The notes under the pieces are model-generated. The model was given only the letters and a program-made list of their open reading frames with translations, was not told the DNA's origin and searched no databases. This document shows, in pieces, positions 1-12,674 of a stretch of DNA of 64,000 nt (positions within the stretch are counted from its first letter, which is position 1; every line of letters begins with the position of its first letter). Source of the DNA: Megalobrama amblycephala. Its lineage: Eukaryota; Chordata; Actinopteri; Cypriniformes; Xenocyprididae. The DNA is taken from contig NC_063057.1 in NCBI RefSeq assembly GCF_018812025.1, positions 20,569,138 through 20,633,137 on the forward strand, given 5' to 3'. A program made the position numbers and the translations under genes.

Positions 1-430
1 TCAAAACCAAATACATTAACATTGGCATATCAATTAACATGCCAAAACTACTCGGAGAGTTGCATTATTGAAATATATAATTCAGTCATGAAAGTCTAGG
101 GCTGCGTTCCACTCCACTTTTAGACAAGCATTCGTGAAATTCCCTAAGCACTTCGTGAAGTGGATGAGGGAAGTTTATATGGACAGAACCTCGCTCCCTC
201 GATTTTGACCAAGGGAGCGAGTCTACTTCATATGTACACTTCAGGCAGCTCCATATACCACAATGCAACACGATTGTGACGTCACCGCATATTGCATTTA
301 ATTTACCCCACCGCAAACAACTCTGATGCAGTGCTCAGCGTAAATGAGTACATCCCCTTTAAAAAGTAACATTTTAAACAATATCTCAATGAACACTAAA
401 ACAATTTCCAAAATGTTAACAATACACAGG
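1..430. other. Intergenic sequence, no gene seen
   Basis: No convincing coding frame. A stretch from about 99 (GGGCTGCGTTCCACTCC) to about 400 looks like decayed dispersed repeat rather than host sequence, but its ends cannot be set. Confidence 0.3.
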
Positions 431-792
431 TGTATCGAATCATGATTCGGATCACGTGTCAAACCGCCAAACTGCTGAAATCACAATTTTGGCACTCCGA
501 ATAGCTGATTTGACACGCTGATTCATTATGCTCCGAAGCTTCCTGAAGCAGTGTTTTGAAATCGGCCATCACTATATAAGTCGTTATTTTTTTTTATATT
601 CTTGTCGCTTTATAATATTAATATTGAACCACTGTACTCACATGAACCCTATGCAGGCCTCATGGAGCCATCAGATTTCAACAAAAATATCTTAATTTAT
701 GTTCCGAAGATTAACAAAGGTCTTACGGGTGTGGAACGGCATGAGGGTGAGTAATAAATGACAGAAGTTTCTTTTTTGAGTGAACTAACCCT
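431..792. mobile_element. Partial TTAA foldback element (same family as 5396-6153)
   Basis: The sequence matches the central and right part of the full element at 5396-6153: shared blocks around ATCATGATTCGG, GAAGCAGTGTTTTGAAATCG and AATATTGAACCACTGTACTC. It ends in TGAACTAACCCT followed by TTAA at 793-796. The left arm is missing. A short internal piece present in the full copy (the block around ATTTAAATATG) is deleted here. Confidence 0.75.
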
Positions 793-796
793 TTAA

Positions 797-1405
797 ATGC
801 TCATTGGTCTGTAATATTTCAGTTTTCTCAAGTAATTGCAGTGGGTTTCAGACATGAGGTTGTACCATGTCTTTCACCCTCCTCTCCAGTGTTGACATAC
901 TTTGATGAAACTCGTCCCATCTCTCGTCTCCCCTGCAGCGATAGATTAAATGTCACAGGGCTTCTTGTAGGACAAAATTCTGGTGTTTCTCTCCTCAACT
1001 GAGTATATCAGCACCTCTTCACCTTCACATGAGAGTTTCTGATATATTTCTAATCCTGCTATGAGTGATAGAATAACAATGAAGTTTGCTCTAATAGTCA
1101 CACTCCAGTGAGGACGTCTTTGTGTCCTTGACTCGTGTCTGATCTGCACACAGACGGTCACACAGAAAGTACAAAGCTCCGACTGTCAGCCAGTGACGTT
1201 TGATCAGAAACAAAGTTAAAAATGTCATTAAATTGCAGGTGAAAGTGAAATCATGGTGTTCAGTGAGGCTTAAAGGGATGCAAAAAATTCGAATAATAAT
1301 GCAAATTCATGATCATGTTATTCCAAGCCTGTATGACTTTCTTTTTCTGTAGAACACAAAAGAAAATATTTTGAGAAATGTCCCATTGTCCATACACAAC
1401 ATTCT
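797..1405. other. Intergenic, fragment of dispersed repeat
   Basis: No gene. Around 1265-1400 the sequence has the look of a common fish repeat (a TTAAAGGGA start, then TATGACTTTCTTTTTCTG and GAACACAAAAGAAAATATTT), consistent with a truncated TTAA-type element. Confidence 0.35.
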
Positions 1406-1409
1406 TTAA

Positions 1410-3817
1410 AGGTGCCCTAGAACTTTTTTTTTAAAAGATGTAATATAAGTCTAAGGTGTCTCCTGAATGTGTCTGTTAAGTTTCAGCTCAAAATACCCCA
1501 TAGATTTTTTTTAAATACATTTTTTTAACTGCCTATTTTGGGGCATAATTAGAAACGAGCCAATTTCAGGTTGCGGCCCCTTTAAATCGCGTTCTCTGCC
1601 CCCTCCCGAGCTCTCGACCCTATCACAGCATAAACAAAGTTTACACAGCTAATATAACCCTCAAAATGGATCTTTACAAAGTGTTCGTCATGCATACTGA
1701 ATGCATGCGTCGGATTATGTGAGTATTGTATTTATTTGGGTGTTTACATTTGATATTGAATGACTTTGATAGTGCTCCATGGCTAACGGCTAACATTACA
1801 CACTGTTGGAGAGATTTATAAAGATTGAAGTTGTGTTTATGAATTATACTGACTGCAAGTGTTTAAAAATGAAAATAACGACGGCTCTTGTCTCCGTGAA
1901 TACAGTAAGAAACGATGGTAACTTTAATCTCATTTAACAGTACATTAGCAACATGCTAACGAAACATTTAGAAAGACAATTCACAAATATCACTAAAAAT
2001 ATCATGATATCATGGATCATGTCAGTTATTATTGCTCCATCTGCCATTTTTCGCTATTGTTCTTGCCTGCTTACCTAGTCTGATGATTCAGCTGTGCACA
2101 GATCCAGACGTTAATACTGGCTGCCCTTGTCCAGGGCTGGACTGGGACAAAAAAATGGCCCTGGCATTTTTGCTCAGACCGGCCCACCACAATCGGTTGG
2201 ACACCACCCACCAGAGTATTACAATTAATTGGTAGAGTTATTAAAAGTACACTTAGTAAGAGTAGGATTTCTAGATGGACAATGTGCTCCATGATATAAA
2301 AGCTAGTTAACCCTTAGAACGTGGATGTAGAATACTGATAATTCTGTAAAGAATTAAAAAAAAAAAAAAAAAAATTCCAATGAAACAGACAGCAGAAAAA
2401 CTATAATTTACAATTACAAATATACTTTGTTTTAAAGAGCACAAACCCCTGTTTAAGTGTCAAATATTTACCTCTCATTGTTTAGATACTCCCCATTAAA
2501 AACAATGAAAAATAAAACTACCAAATTACTCACAAAAAACGTCCTAATAAAATGATATTCATGTTATTCACTTGCCATAAACAACCAAGTGTTCATACCA
2601 GAGTAATAGGGTACAAGAGCTACAAAACATAACTTTTTATAGCTGAAAAGTGAGATCTAGTAGACCATTATCACGACTAACAGCTATAAATAGACACCTA
2701 TAGTCTCGTTGTGAAATAAACACATCATCAGTAATATTACATTATAATAATAACCTGAATTTTTTTTTTTTTTTTTTGAAAAATCAAATTGCATCATTTC
2801 AGGTTTTTCTATGAGAAAGGCCGTTACTGCATAAGTGAACTCTGATAGCTACAAGGGCACTGCTAACTACAAAAAATAACTTTTGCTGTGCTATTTGACT
2901 TTAGCTGACTGAGTGACCAGTGCAGTAGGTGACAGTCTGACTTTATAATAACGACGACGATTATGTTGTCTTATAATATTCATTCATTTAAGCATCATCG
3001 TCGTCGTCGTCGCATCATGAGTCCCTCGCTGTTAATCATGTAACTACCCTGCTTACCACTTCTATTATACTCTCCTGCTTGTCCCTCATTGGCTTCACTG
3101 TCAGACACCTGCTGCTCCTCTGCCTTACAGGTGTCTCCTCCATGTTCTTCTATGTTCACCTGTTTTTGCACGTCAGGTACTGTAGGTTTGGAAACTGAAG
3201 CTACAGTAACTGCACTAAACATGCCAGTAATTTTTGCACGTTGAGGCATCAACCTCTAAATTTTTTTATTTTTTTGCCCGCAACTTCTCCGCACCCCCCT
3301 TGCACTTGCGCTTTTGTTTCTCCATCCTCCTAATCCACAGATGTTCTGGCGAAACAGAGGGGACGGGCTGGAGTCTGTTAAGAGATGTGATTGGGCCAGC
3401 CCAGTGTCAGTATGGAAAATGAACCAATGGGCCGCTGTCCCTGCTTTATGGGCCGGTCGTTGGCAAATTTTATGTTTATTAAAAAAAATCATATCATATA
3501 GCGGCCCCGCCCTCAAGTGCGTCGGCCCACCGGGCATTTGCCCGGTATGCCAGATTACCAGTCCAGGCCTGCCCTTGTCTAATGCCTTAAACATGAGCTG
3601 GCATATGCAAATATTGGGGCGTACACCCTGACTGTTACGTAACAGTCGGTGTTATGTTGAGATTCGCCTGTTTTCCGGAGGACTTTTAAACAAATGAGAT
3701 TTATATAAGAAGGAGGAAACAATGGAGTTTGAAACTCACTGTATGTCTTTTCCATGTACTGAACTCTTGTTATTTAACTATGCCAATATAAATTCAATTT
3801 TTAATTCTAGGGCACCT
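1410..3817. mobile_element. TTAA foldback element, split by a hAT insertion
   Basis: The ends are AGGTGCCCTAGAA on the left and TTCTAGGGCACCT on the right, each flanked by TTAA (1406-1409 and 3818-3821). An independent shorter copy lies at 20951-21373 with the same ends and the same interior. The interior here is interrupted by the hAT element at 2132-3571, so the element proper is about 970 bp. It has no coding capacity. TTAA targets suggest mobilisation by a piggyBac- or Kolobok-like enzyme (inference). Confidence 0.8.
2132..3571. mobile_element. hAT-type element inserted in the TTAA element
   Basis: The termini are CAGGGCTGGACTGG on the left and CCAGTCCAGGCCTG on the right, flanked by a perfect 8-bp duplication CCCTTGTC (2124-2131 and 3572-3579). 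The 1,440-bp interior has an A-tract at 2347-2373, a T-tract at 2761-2777 and a small (CGT)n block near 3000. No intact transposase frame. Ends and target size place it in the hAT superfamily; it is probably non-autonomous. Confidence 0.85.
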
Positions 3818-3821
3818 TTAA

Positions 3822-5391
3822 AATATGTTTTTTGTGTGTCTAGTGAATTAAAGCTTTGGAATGACAAACGTAACAACGTTAAAAAAAAAAAAAAAAGTTT
3901 TTTTTTTTTTTTTTTTTTTTTTCAACCTGAGTACATTCACCCTCCATAAAATCTAAAAATGAGCAAAACAACATATTTTAACTGATCGGTTTCTGATTAA
4001 TTCTACTGAGAAAGCTGGACATTCTGACCTTTGAGTACTGTGCTGAATAACAATATATCATTCGGTTGCCGAAAGCAGCACTTCTTTTTCCAATTACACA
4101 TATTACTAACACAATCCTTAGTAAATTAGCAGGTGAAGCATGTCTCAGAGCAATATATTATTGTAGGTATTTTTGAGGGGAACTATTTAAACAGTGTTTC
4201 TGAAGTCACAAAGGTCAATTTGCAACTTCAATCAAATAATTTTAACAAATGTGGCATTGCAGTCATGTATTACGTACCATTTTCTATTGAAATCATGCAT
4301 AACTAATGATTATCTATCATTTCAATATGTTTCAATTTATTTTCCATTTATAATTAAACAGCTGGGGGTCTGAATCCCACATTAGGAAGCAATGGTTAAT
4401 AATGGATGACCATTACATAACATTAAAATGGTCTTTAGAATTACATACTATTAAATAAATCATTAGAAATCAGTGATCCTGTGGGAAACAGCCTCATTTG
4501 ATCTCAGTCAGATGCATGTATGTGAGACTCATTAACTGAACGCAGCACCTCTGACATGTAATGAGCAGTATTTGACTTTTAATGATGACTTACCTCTCCA
4601 ATGGTGTTATTCCAGTCTAGACTTTGTTATGAAACAAAAATAACCATGAGAGAATATATGGAAACATGTCTGTTCTCAGACATGCAATAACGTGAAATAT
4701 ATGAAGTATGTGTAAAACTAATAATGATAATAATATGTAGAAGAACTTTAGGTAGAAGATAATTGGCAAAGATAAAAATCTAAATTTGCTCTCTTCTGCA
4801 TTAATGCCTTAGTTTTCACACAGCACCAATGACAGCAGCCAAACACGAGCATCACTGAGATGTGACACTGTCTGCTTGTTAAGTCGTGACGTAAGGAGTG
4901 TTCTCTACTCATTTTCCCAGAGTCTATTAATGCCTGCCCACTTTTTCGCTGGCATTGGTGCAGGAGTATTTTTTCCATTCATTTTTTCCCATAAGGATTT
5001 GGAAAAAAAAAAAAGTATTTTTAATAAGCAAGCAGCTACGAGGGAACTCACAACATTACAAACTTTTATTTTAAGCAAAAATAAAAATATATATTTGAAT
5101 ATTAGACAAAAAGGCAAAGGCCAAGAGTGTGTACAAGGGTGTGTGTTGTTTATTATATCTTTATAAACAATATATTTTAATTTTATTGTAAAGTATGCAT
5201 TATACTCTTTTGCCTTGTTGTGACTCTCTGATTGGTGCAATTTTGTACTGCATCATGGGTAATGTAGTTTTTTAACTGTTTAACCCTATTATTTAAAAAA
5301 AAAAATATATGGTGAAATAATGCAAATAAATGTCTTCAACAGAAGCATATACCATCGATTAACAACCTCGGAACTCACAGAGGATTTGTCT
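3822..5391. other. Intergenic, no gene seen
   Basis: AT-rich sequence with a strong A-tract/T-tract junction at about 3880-3922. Short open frames here look random. No repeat boundaries that I can support. Confidence 0.4.
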
Positions 5392-5395
5392 TTAA

Positions 5396-6153
5396 AGGGT
5401 TAGTTCACCCAAAAATGAAAATTCTGTCATTAATTACTCACCCTGTAAAACCTTCATTAATCTTCAAAACACAAATTAAGATATTTTAGTTGAAATCCGA
5501 TAACTCAGTGAGGCCTTCATAGGGAGCAATGGACACTTCCTCTCTCAAGATCCATAAAGGTACTAAAAACATATTTAAATCAGTTCATGTGAGTACAGTG
5601 GTTCAATATTAATATTATAAAGCGACGAGAATATTTTTAGAGCGCCAAAAAAAATAAATAACGACTTATTTAGTGATGGCCGATTTCAAAACAATGCTTC
5701 AGGAAGCTTCGGAGCACAGATGAATCAGTGTGAATCAGCACCAAAGTCACTTGATTTCAGCCGTTGGCAGTTTGACACGCGATCCGAATCATGATTCGAT
5801 ACACTGATTCATTATGCTCCGATGCTTGCTGAAGCAGTGTTTTGAAATCGGCCATAACCAAATAAGTCGTTATTTTGTTTTTTTTGGCGCTCCAAAAATA
5901 TTCTCGTCGCTTTATAATATTAATATTGAACCACTGTACTCACATGAACTGATTTAAATATGTTTTTAGTACCTTTATGGATCTTGAGAGAGGAAATGTC
6001 CATTGTTCCCTATGGAGGCCTCACGGAGCCATCGGATTTCAACTAAAATATCTTAATTTGTGTTCTGAAGATTAATGAAGGTCTTATGGGTGTGGAACGA
6101 CATGAGGGTGAGTAATGAATGACAGAATTTTCATTTTTGGGTGAACTAACCCT
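5396..6153. mobile_element. Full-length 758-bp TTAA foldback element
   Basis: The left end AGGGTTAGTTCACCC and right end GGGTGAACTAACCCT are each flanked by TTAA (5392-5395 and 6154-6157). Almost the whole element is an imperfect inverted repeat, for example TGTGAGTACAGTGGTTCAAT at left against its complement at right, with the centre near 5780. Noncoding. It would form a long hairpin if single-stranded or transcribed. Confidence 0.88.
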
Positions 6154-6157
6154 TTAA

Positions 6158-6968
6158 GGGTGCAACTTCCATATGGAGAAAATGAATGTTTTTACTTCCG
6201 GAACCCGACTTTTGCACTTAAACGCTCAATGAAGTGTCTTGGAATGTGCAGCATTATTCAATTTGTTGACGTAATTTCAACTGAAACAGGAAGACAGGGC
6301 AGGATATATCGAACAGCCCTACCCCCTTAGCTGATAGCGTTTCGTTTATATCACAGCTTGGCCAGAGCCGCTGAGCTCGGTAAAGCTTTGGTTTCCTTTT
6401 AATCTCTAAACGTTTCTCCTCATAAACTCCGCTTTATCGCTTTAAAATACAGCATTCTGTGCAGAATTCAAATGGATCCAATACATTTTATTGTCTGTGC
6501 CAACTCGTGCATATGACCCGCTCTGTGCTCTCGTGTCTCTGGACCAGAGCAGACTGTTCTCGCGCTGCGGTGTTTCACGTGACAAACGGACTTCATTCTC
6601 ATCAATGGAAAGCATATTTACACTGTCTGAATTGTTCCCTATCCTGTATATAGTGCATTTATGTGCTATTCACCATTTAGAAACTTGTAAATTTGTGAAC
6701 GTGACCGATTTCAGCCGATTTCAGGAGGGGGCGGGACTTCAGATTCTAGAGAGCATTTGATTGGACAGAAGATTTGATGAGAAGCTGAAGTGCGATTTGA
6801 TGTCATGGAAATCTGTGATCCATTTTAGCGGAAGTGAAAGAAGTTTTGAATGCTTATATCTCCTAAATGTGAATTTTGTCATTGTTTTGGAACACACCAG
6901 CTAACCTTAAGGCTAACATATTAATAATAAAAGATAAAAAACTTAAAAAATTAGATTTCAGGGGGACT
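6158..6968. mobile_element. Probable TTAA-type element fragment
   Basis: It starts at the TTAA shared with the preceding foldback element and ends in CAGGGGGACT plus TTAA (6969-6972), the same style of end as the element at 50967-52158 (AGTCCCCCTG). The left end does not mirror the right, so the true left border is uncertain. No gene. Confidence 0.4.
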
Positions 6969-6972
6969 TTAA

Positions 6973-9388
6973 CAGCTGTTTGAGCAGAATTTATTCATAT
7001 TACACATTTAAGTTAAGCTTTTAAAAACTGCACACTGCAGTCTCTGGGCTCACAGTGTCCCAGACACTAATATTTTAACAATTCATAAAAGATGAATCTG
7101 GGCCATCTGGGATTTCAGTATAGAAATAAAGGTTACAATCATGATTTTTCAGTAGTGTTACAGCACACTGTGAGTGCATATTAGCACCATTGGTAACACT
7201 TTACAATACGGGTTCACTAATACAGTATGTTTAAATTAATGCATAACTAATGCACAGATAATCTTGAATTAATATATGACTCATGAAGAACTAAGCCATT
7301 TGTAAATGACTGCTTCAGTAATAACTAATAAAGAGTCTATCTGATTAATGCTGTTAATTAAATGTGTCATCATGAAATAATTCCCTATCAGCATGTTTAA
7401 ATGAATCATTATCTAATGAAATGCAAAGATATCATTACGTATCAGTACGTATGGCTTTACTTGTTGCGGAACTAATTTTTGCTTGTTTAAATACACAGAC
7501 AGAGTAATCAACAGAACTAAGAACAGGTGAGAAACTAATGAGTAACTATGGAAACTATAATGACTAGGAATAAAGGCAAAACAGGAATAGCGAAAAGTAA
7601 ACCAAAACACAATGAAACTAAACAGATTTAAACATACCCCTAACAGTATGAAAATGTCACATAAATGCAGTAACTTCAGGACCAGATTAGAGCATAGGTG
7701 GACCAGAAAGAGAATTTTTATTTAAATCACAGTTTAAAAAGGGGCTAGTTGTCATGTTTCAATTATTATTATTATTATTAAATCTCATTATTAAAAGCAG
7801 AAATATATAGTGTTGACTGAGTTTAGATCTGTTCTTTGTCACAAACATCTGCTGGTCTGCACTCCTCTGCTCTGTGAGCTACTGGTTGGATAAGAGGTTT
7901 CACTCGTCGTTTTGCAGCTTGTTGTTTTATCGTCTCTCATGACACGGGTCATGAACCAGCATCAGAGAAACGGCATCCGGAAACACGGGGGTCTTTTCTG
8001 ACATCACCTCACAGAGACCTGAAATCCTCTGATGGGTGTCACATTTATGTGGAATCCCCACAGGCCTGATGTCTACAGCATCTGTAAACATCCACACACC
8101 TGTGGTCTGTGACTAAAAGGGGTTTTATTGCTTGACACTCTTCAAGAATCATGAATTATTTAGGAAAGCCTGCTGTAAAGATCTCACTCTTCAGCATGCA
8201 GCTGCCTACTTGAGACGTCCCTGTGAAAATACACCTCTGGTGCTTCTCATTAGGTGGATGTGCTGACTGTGGAATGTGGATATGTGGTATGGGAAATCCT
8301 GATCAGAATATACTCAGCACACTTTTGAATCCGGTCAGATGCTTTCTAGTACTTCCCATATGACATACAGTATTTTCTGCCTGCCTGACAAGAAATGAAA
8401 AAGAATGAAAGACATATTTTGATATACATATTGTATTCACTGAAAACATTCCCCTCTGCTGTAGCTCTTAAATCTGTTTTTTTAAATATTTTGTAGTGGA
8501 AAAACTAATTATGGCTGCTGTGGAACACAAGTTAGTTGACTCTTTATGTACCTTAATCAAAAGATATAGCAGAATCTGCCAACTGCCAGTGGTGAAACAT
8601 CTTTTTCCTCATATGAATTACTGCTATTGTCCAGTCAGGTGAAAGTTACAAGTGACAGAGCCATTATTCCCGCACATAATCGGTGACAAACACGTCTGAA
8701 TCAGCTGGATAAACAATCCGCTCGGTGTAAAATTCTGACATGAGATATCGGAAGTTAATTGCTTGTGAAAAATGTTTCATCAAAGCACATGTAGCGATCG
8801 GGTGTTGTCAGGTATATAGTGAACGTGACTGTGCGTATAATGAACTTCCTTCAGAGGCCTTAAATTTGCATAGTGAGGCACAAAAATGTTATATTGATTA
8901 AAGTTTCTTCTGGCAGCGTCATTTAAGCCCTGTATGCAGAGGCAGGACACACCGTTTTGGTCACAAAGACCTTTTTTTTCCCCAATCACAGAGCAGTCAC
9001 TCATGCAAACAGGACTTTTCTCTTTGCTAAGTCAAGCAGCAAATGTTCAGCTTTGATACATTTTCAATTTTCCACTTCCTATCTTCTATTTATGGCATGC
9101 ATAAATCATAAGTGAGCCGTGTTACTTTCCAAAAACGTCAAGAAATGAAATAGCACACGCACATAGGGAATTCAAACACACTAAAATACAGTAATGATAT
9201 CTGCTTTTACATACTGCAGCAGTAGGGCAGCCGCTAGTTACCAATTTATCTGCTTTTAACTGTTCAACATTTAACTGCTCATAAATGTATAAAATGCCCC
9301 TTCACATGTCAAACTTTCAGTGAAGATTTGAATTTGATATTATTATATCATGACTGTGATGCTATACTGAAGGAAATGATGAGAAAAC
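6973..9388. other. Intergenic, one repeat remnant
   Basis: No gene seen. About 7191-7430 starts with GGTAACACTTTACAAT and is a decayed relative of the repeat at 36973-37259. A short (ATT)n lies near 7763-7780. The rest looks unique. Confidence 0.35.
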
Positions 9389-9392
9389 TTAA

Positions 9393-9516
9393 AGGAGCAG
9401 TTCAACCAAGAAAGAAAATGGAAAGTTCCTCACATGATGTTATATATAATGTTTTATTGAGATTGACAGCATTCCGTTAGAATTCATTATTTTTAGGCAA
9501 ACTCTGAACTGTCCCT
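9393..9516. mobile_element. Small 124-bp TTAA element
   Basis: The ends AGGAGCAGTTCA and TGAACTGTCCCT are inverted and flanked by TTAA (9389-9392 and 9517-9520). Noncoding; the smallest member of the TTAA group in this window. Confidence 0.65.
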
Positions 9517-9520
9517 TTAA

Positions 9521-10930
9521 CTGAACTGTAGATACCTCAAGACATAATAAACAGCACAATTGCATTATATAATGATTGTTGATCTGTATAAATGGGTTCC
9601 CTGAAGGTGTCTGTTAAATTCAGTCTTGGATTGAGTTAACCTGCATTGCTATAAACGGCCCTGACTAACACAAACACAAGCTTGTGGCCTGTAGGAGCTC
9701 AGAATATATGAGAGTAGTGAGATGTGGCCGGACTGCAGTAATGAGAACACAGACGTTCCCTCAGAGGACTCTGAGGTCTGAGACATCTGCCACCAGATGC
9801 TGAAATGTGCTGCACAAATGAGACTTTACATATGCGTACTGAGTTTTTTATATGCCTGTCAGGGTATATGAATCAGATCTTAAAGTGGTTTTCGTTGCTC
9901 TTTGGGGACGGATAAAACAGAATGAAAGTTTGAGAGAAACTTTGTATTCTGAGAGCCCATCACTGTTTTTAACAACAGGATTTCCTAGAAAATGGATCTA
10001 TAAATAGATTCCCATATGTGATTGAAGTTTTATAGTAATTTGTTTTCTTGGAAGTGGAGCTCACAGTGAAATGTTACATTTTAAGGTTTCTTACCTGAGC
10101 AGGAAAATAATCTTGGGCTACCATAGCATCAACCTAAAGCCATCATTCTCAATCACAAAAGGCCACTGGGTAACTATTTAGTATTTAATTTAGAAGACAT
10201 GTAATTTAACAGCAAATGTCAAAATCCTGTAGACCTGCAGAGCTGATTTGTGTTTAATTTGACTTCCTACTTATATTCAAACAGCTTCAGGTTAAAAGAG
10301 AGTCAATGCTGTTTATAAGATTTAACATTTGAAAAAAGTGGAGATATAATTAAAACACATTCACATGATCATTAAAGTAATTAGATTAGTGAAATACTGT
10401 CACATCTGTTGCACCAGCAGAGGTGGACTGGGGAAATAAATAAAATAAAACAGTACAGTATGTCATTTTCTGCTAACATTGCAGCAGTCTGTGCAAACAT
10501 TGCTCTCCACGGTGGTCATACTGTTCTGTTAACATGAGATAATGGAAATAATCCGCTCAAAACAATGTATTTAATTAGAAACACAAAGGGCACATTGTCA
10601 GTGTGGTGTGGATGAGTCAGTTATTTAATCCTAATTGGTGTTTCATTCTTCAGATATTATGTAGCCAACAGCTAATATATAAAAATTGGTTGTAGCAAAG
10701 AGCTTATGAATTATAAAGCTTTTCATGCAGTTCTGTCTCTCAGCCAAAGTCTGACTCTACAATTCAGTTTTCAGGTTCAGGTTCCTAGTAAATCAGAATT
10801 TGGATTCAGTCTTAATAAGACGAAACAAGAACACCCTAAAAGGCTTTGCTTATTTTGACCTCTTTATTTATTACCGTAATAATTCTCATTGATGTTTTTG
10901 CCTTGCAACATTAGATCATAGATATTCATG
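9521..10930. other. Intergenic, no gene seen
   Basis: Apparently unique AT-rich sequence with no supported coding frame or repeat borders. Confidence 0.35.
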
Positions 10931-10932
10931 TA

Positions 10933-12502
10933 CAAACCCGATTCCAAAAAAGTTGGGACACTGTACAAATTGTGAATAAAACAGAATGACGTGGAAGTTT
11001 CAAATTTCAATATTTTATTCAGAATACAACATAGATGACATATCAAATGTTTAAACTGAGAAAATGTATCATTTTAAGGGAAAAATAAGTTTATTTTAAA
11101 TTTCATGGCATCAACACATCTCAAAAAAGTTGGGACAAGGCCATTTTTACCACTGTGTGGCATCCCCTCTTTTTTTTATAACAGTCTGCAAATGTCTGGG
11201 GACTGAGGAGACAAGTTGCTCAAGTTTAGGAATAGGAATGTTGTCCCATTCTTGTCTAATACAGGCTTCTAGTTGCTCAACTGTCTTAGGTCTTCTTTGT
11301 CGCATCTTCCTCTTTATGATGCTCCAAATGTCTTCTATGGGTGAAAGATCTGGACTGCAGGCTGGCCATTTCAGTACCCGGATCCTTCTTCTACGCAGCC
11401 ATGATGTTGTAATTGATGCAGTATGTGGTCTGGCATTGTCATGTTGGAAAATGCAAGGTCTTCCCTGAAAGAGACGATGTCTGGATGGGAGCTTATGTTG
11501 TTCTAGAACTTGGATATACCTTTCAGCATTGATGGTGCCTTTCCAGATGTGTAAGCTGCCCATGCCACACGCACTCATGCAACCCCATACCATCAGAGAT
11601 GCAGGCTTCTGAACTGAGCGCTGATAACAACTTGGGTTGTCCTTGTCCTCTTTAGTCCGGATGATATGGCATCCCAGTTTTCCAAAAAGAACTTCAAATT
11701 TTGATTCGTCTGACCACAGAACAGTTTTCCACTTTGCCACAGTCCATTTTAAATGAGCCTTGGCCCAGAGAAAACGCCTGTGCTTCTGGATCATGTTTAG
11801 ATATGGCTTCTTTTTTGACCTATAGAGTTTTAGCCGGCAACGGCGAATGGCACGGTGGATTGTGTTCACCGACAATGTTTTCTGGAAGTATTCCTGAGCC
11901 CATGTTGTGATTTCCATTACAGTAGCATTCCTGTATGTGATGCAGTGCCGCCTAAGGGCCCGAAGGTCACGGGCATCCAGTATGGTTTTCCGGCATTGAC
12001 CCTTACGCACAGAGATTGTTCCAGATTCTCTGAATCTTTGGATGATATTATGCACTGTAGATGATGATAACTTCAAATTCTTTGCAATTTTTCTCTGAGA
12101 AACTCCTTTCTGATATTGCTCCACTATTTTTCGCCACAGCATTGGGGGAATTGGTGATCCTCTGCCCATCTTGACTTCTGAGAGACACTGCCACTCTGAG
12201 AGGCTCTTTTTATACCCAATCATGTTGCCAATTGATCTAATAAGTTGCAAATTGGTCCTCCAGCTGTTCCTTACATGTACATTTAACTTTTCCGTCCTCT
12301 TATTGCTACCTGTCCCAACTTTTTTTGGAATGTGTAGCTCTCATGAAATCCAAAATGAGCCAATATTTGGCATGACATTTCAAATTGTCTCACTTTCAAC
12401 ATTTGATATGTTATCTATATTCTATTGTGAATAAAATATAAGTTTATGAGATTTGTAAATTATTGCATTCCTTTTTTATTCACTTTTTTGGAATCGGGTT
12501 TG
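10933..12502. mobile_element. Tc1-like transposon with open transposase
   Basis: The outer ends CAAACCCGATTCC and GGAATCGGGTTTG lie between TA dinucleotides (10931-10932 and 12503-12504). Inner direct-repeat copies of AAAAAAGTTGGGAC occur at about 10946 and 11123 on the left and as GTCCCAACTTTTTTTGG near 12311 on the right, the IR/DR layout of many fish Tc1 elements. The right outer end has lost the GTTGGGAC part of its repeat, so it may not be mobile even though the transposase frame is open. Confidence 0.92.
11147..12169 (-). CDS. Tc1-family transposase, uninterrupted 340-codon frame
   Basis: Cut-and-paste DDE transposase of the Tc1/mariner superfamily. The frame has no stop from MGRGSPIPPMLW to KKRGDATQW; an in-frame ATG 27 codons upstream also exists, but starting at 12169 gives 340 residues, near the usual size of about 340. 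The N-terminal half has paired helix-turn-helix features (GVSQRKIAKNLKLSSSTVHN, then an Arg-rich linker GQCRKT). The catalytic triad is visible: WSDESKFE, FQHDNARPH and SPDLSPIED, with 34 residues between the second Asp and the Glu (DD34E). The window's other three Tc1-type copies are broken. Whether the protein is active cannot be judged from sequence. Confidence 0.92.
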   Translation of the reverse strand: MGRGSPIPPMLWRKIVEQYQKGVSQRKIAKNLKLSSSTVHNIIQRFRESGTISVRKGQCRKTILDARDLRALRRHCITYRNATVMEITTWAQEYFQKTLSVNTIHRAIRRCRLKLYRSKKKPYLNMIQKHRRFLWAKAHLKWTVAKWKTVLWSDESKFEVLFGKLGCHIIRTKEDKDNPSCYQRSVQKPASLMVWGCMSACGMGSLHIWKGTINAERYIQVLEQHKLPSRHRLFQGRPCIFQHDNARPHTASITTSWLRRRRIRVLKWPACSPDLSPIEDIWSIIKRKMRQRRPKTVEQLEACIRQEWDNIPIPKLEQLVSSVPRHLQTVIKKRGDATQW

Positions 12503-12674
12503 TATTAGACCTCCTGTTCATACTAACTTAGATCACTGCCATGCCCGCTTCTCTATATATTTCCATCTGAACTTGTTTATCTTCAGAAGAATTGTACAGA
12601 TTTCTACAGAATTCTGTGTCAGAAGTCTTGAGGCTAGAAAGTAACATAAATAATAGTCGTCACCTTAAATTATA

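Noticed and set aside
3256..3631. Overlapping open frames of 105 and 112 codons on opposite strands
   Set aside because: They cover the right end of a hAT element and its target site; the terminal inverted repeat is part of the frame, so it is not a host gene.
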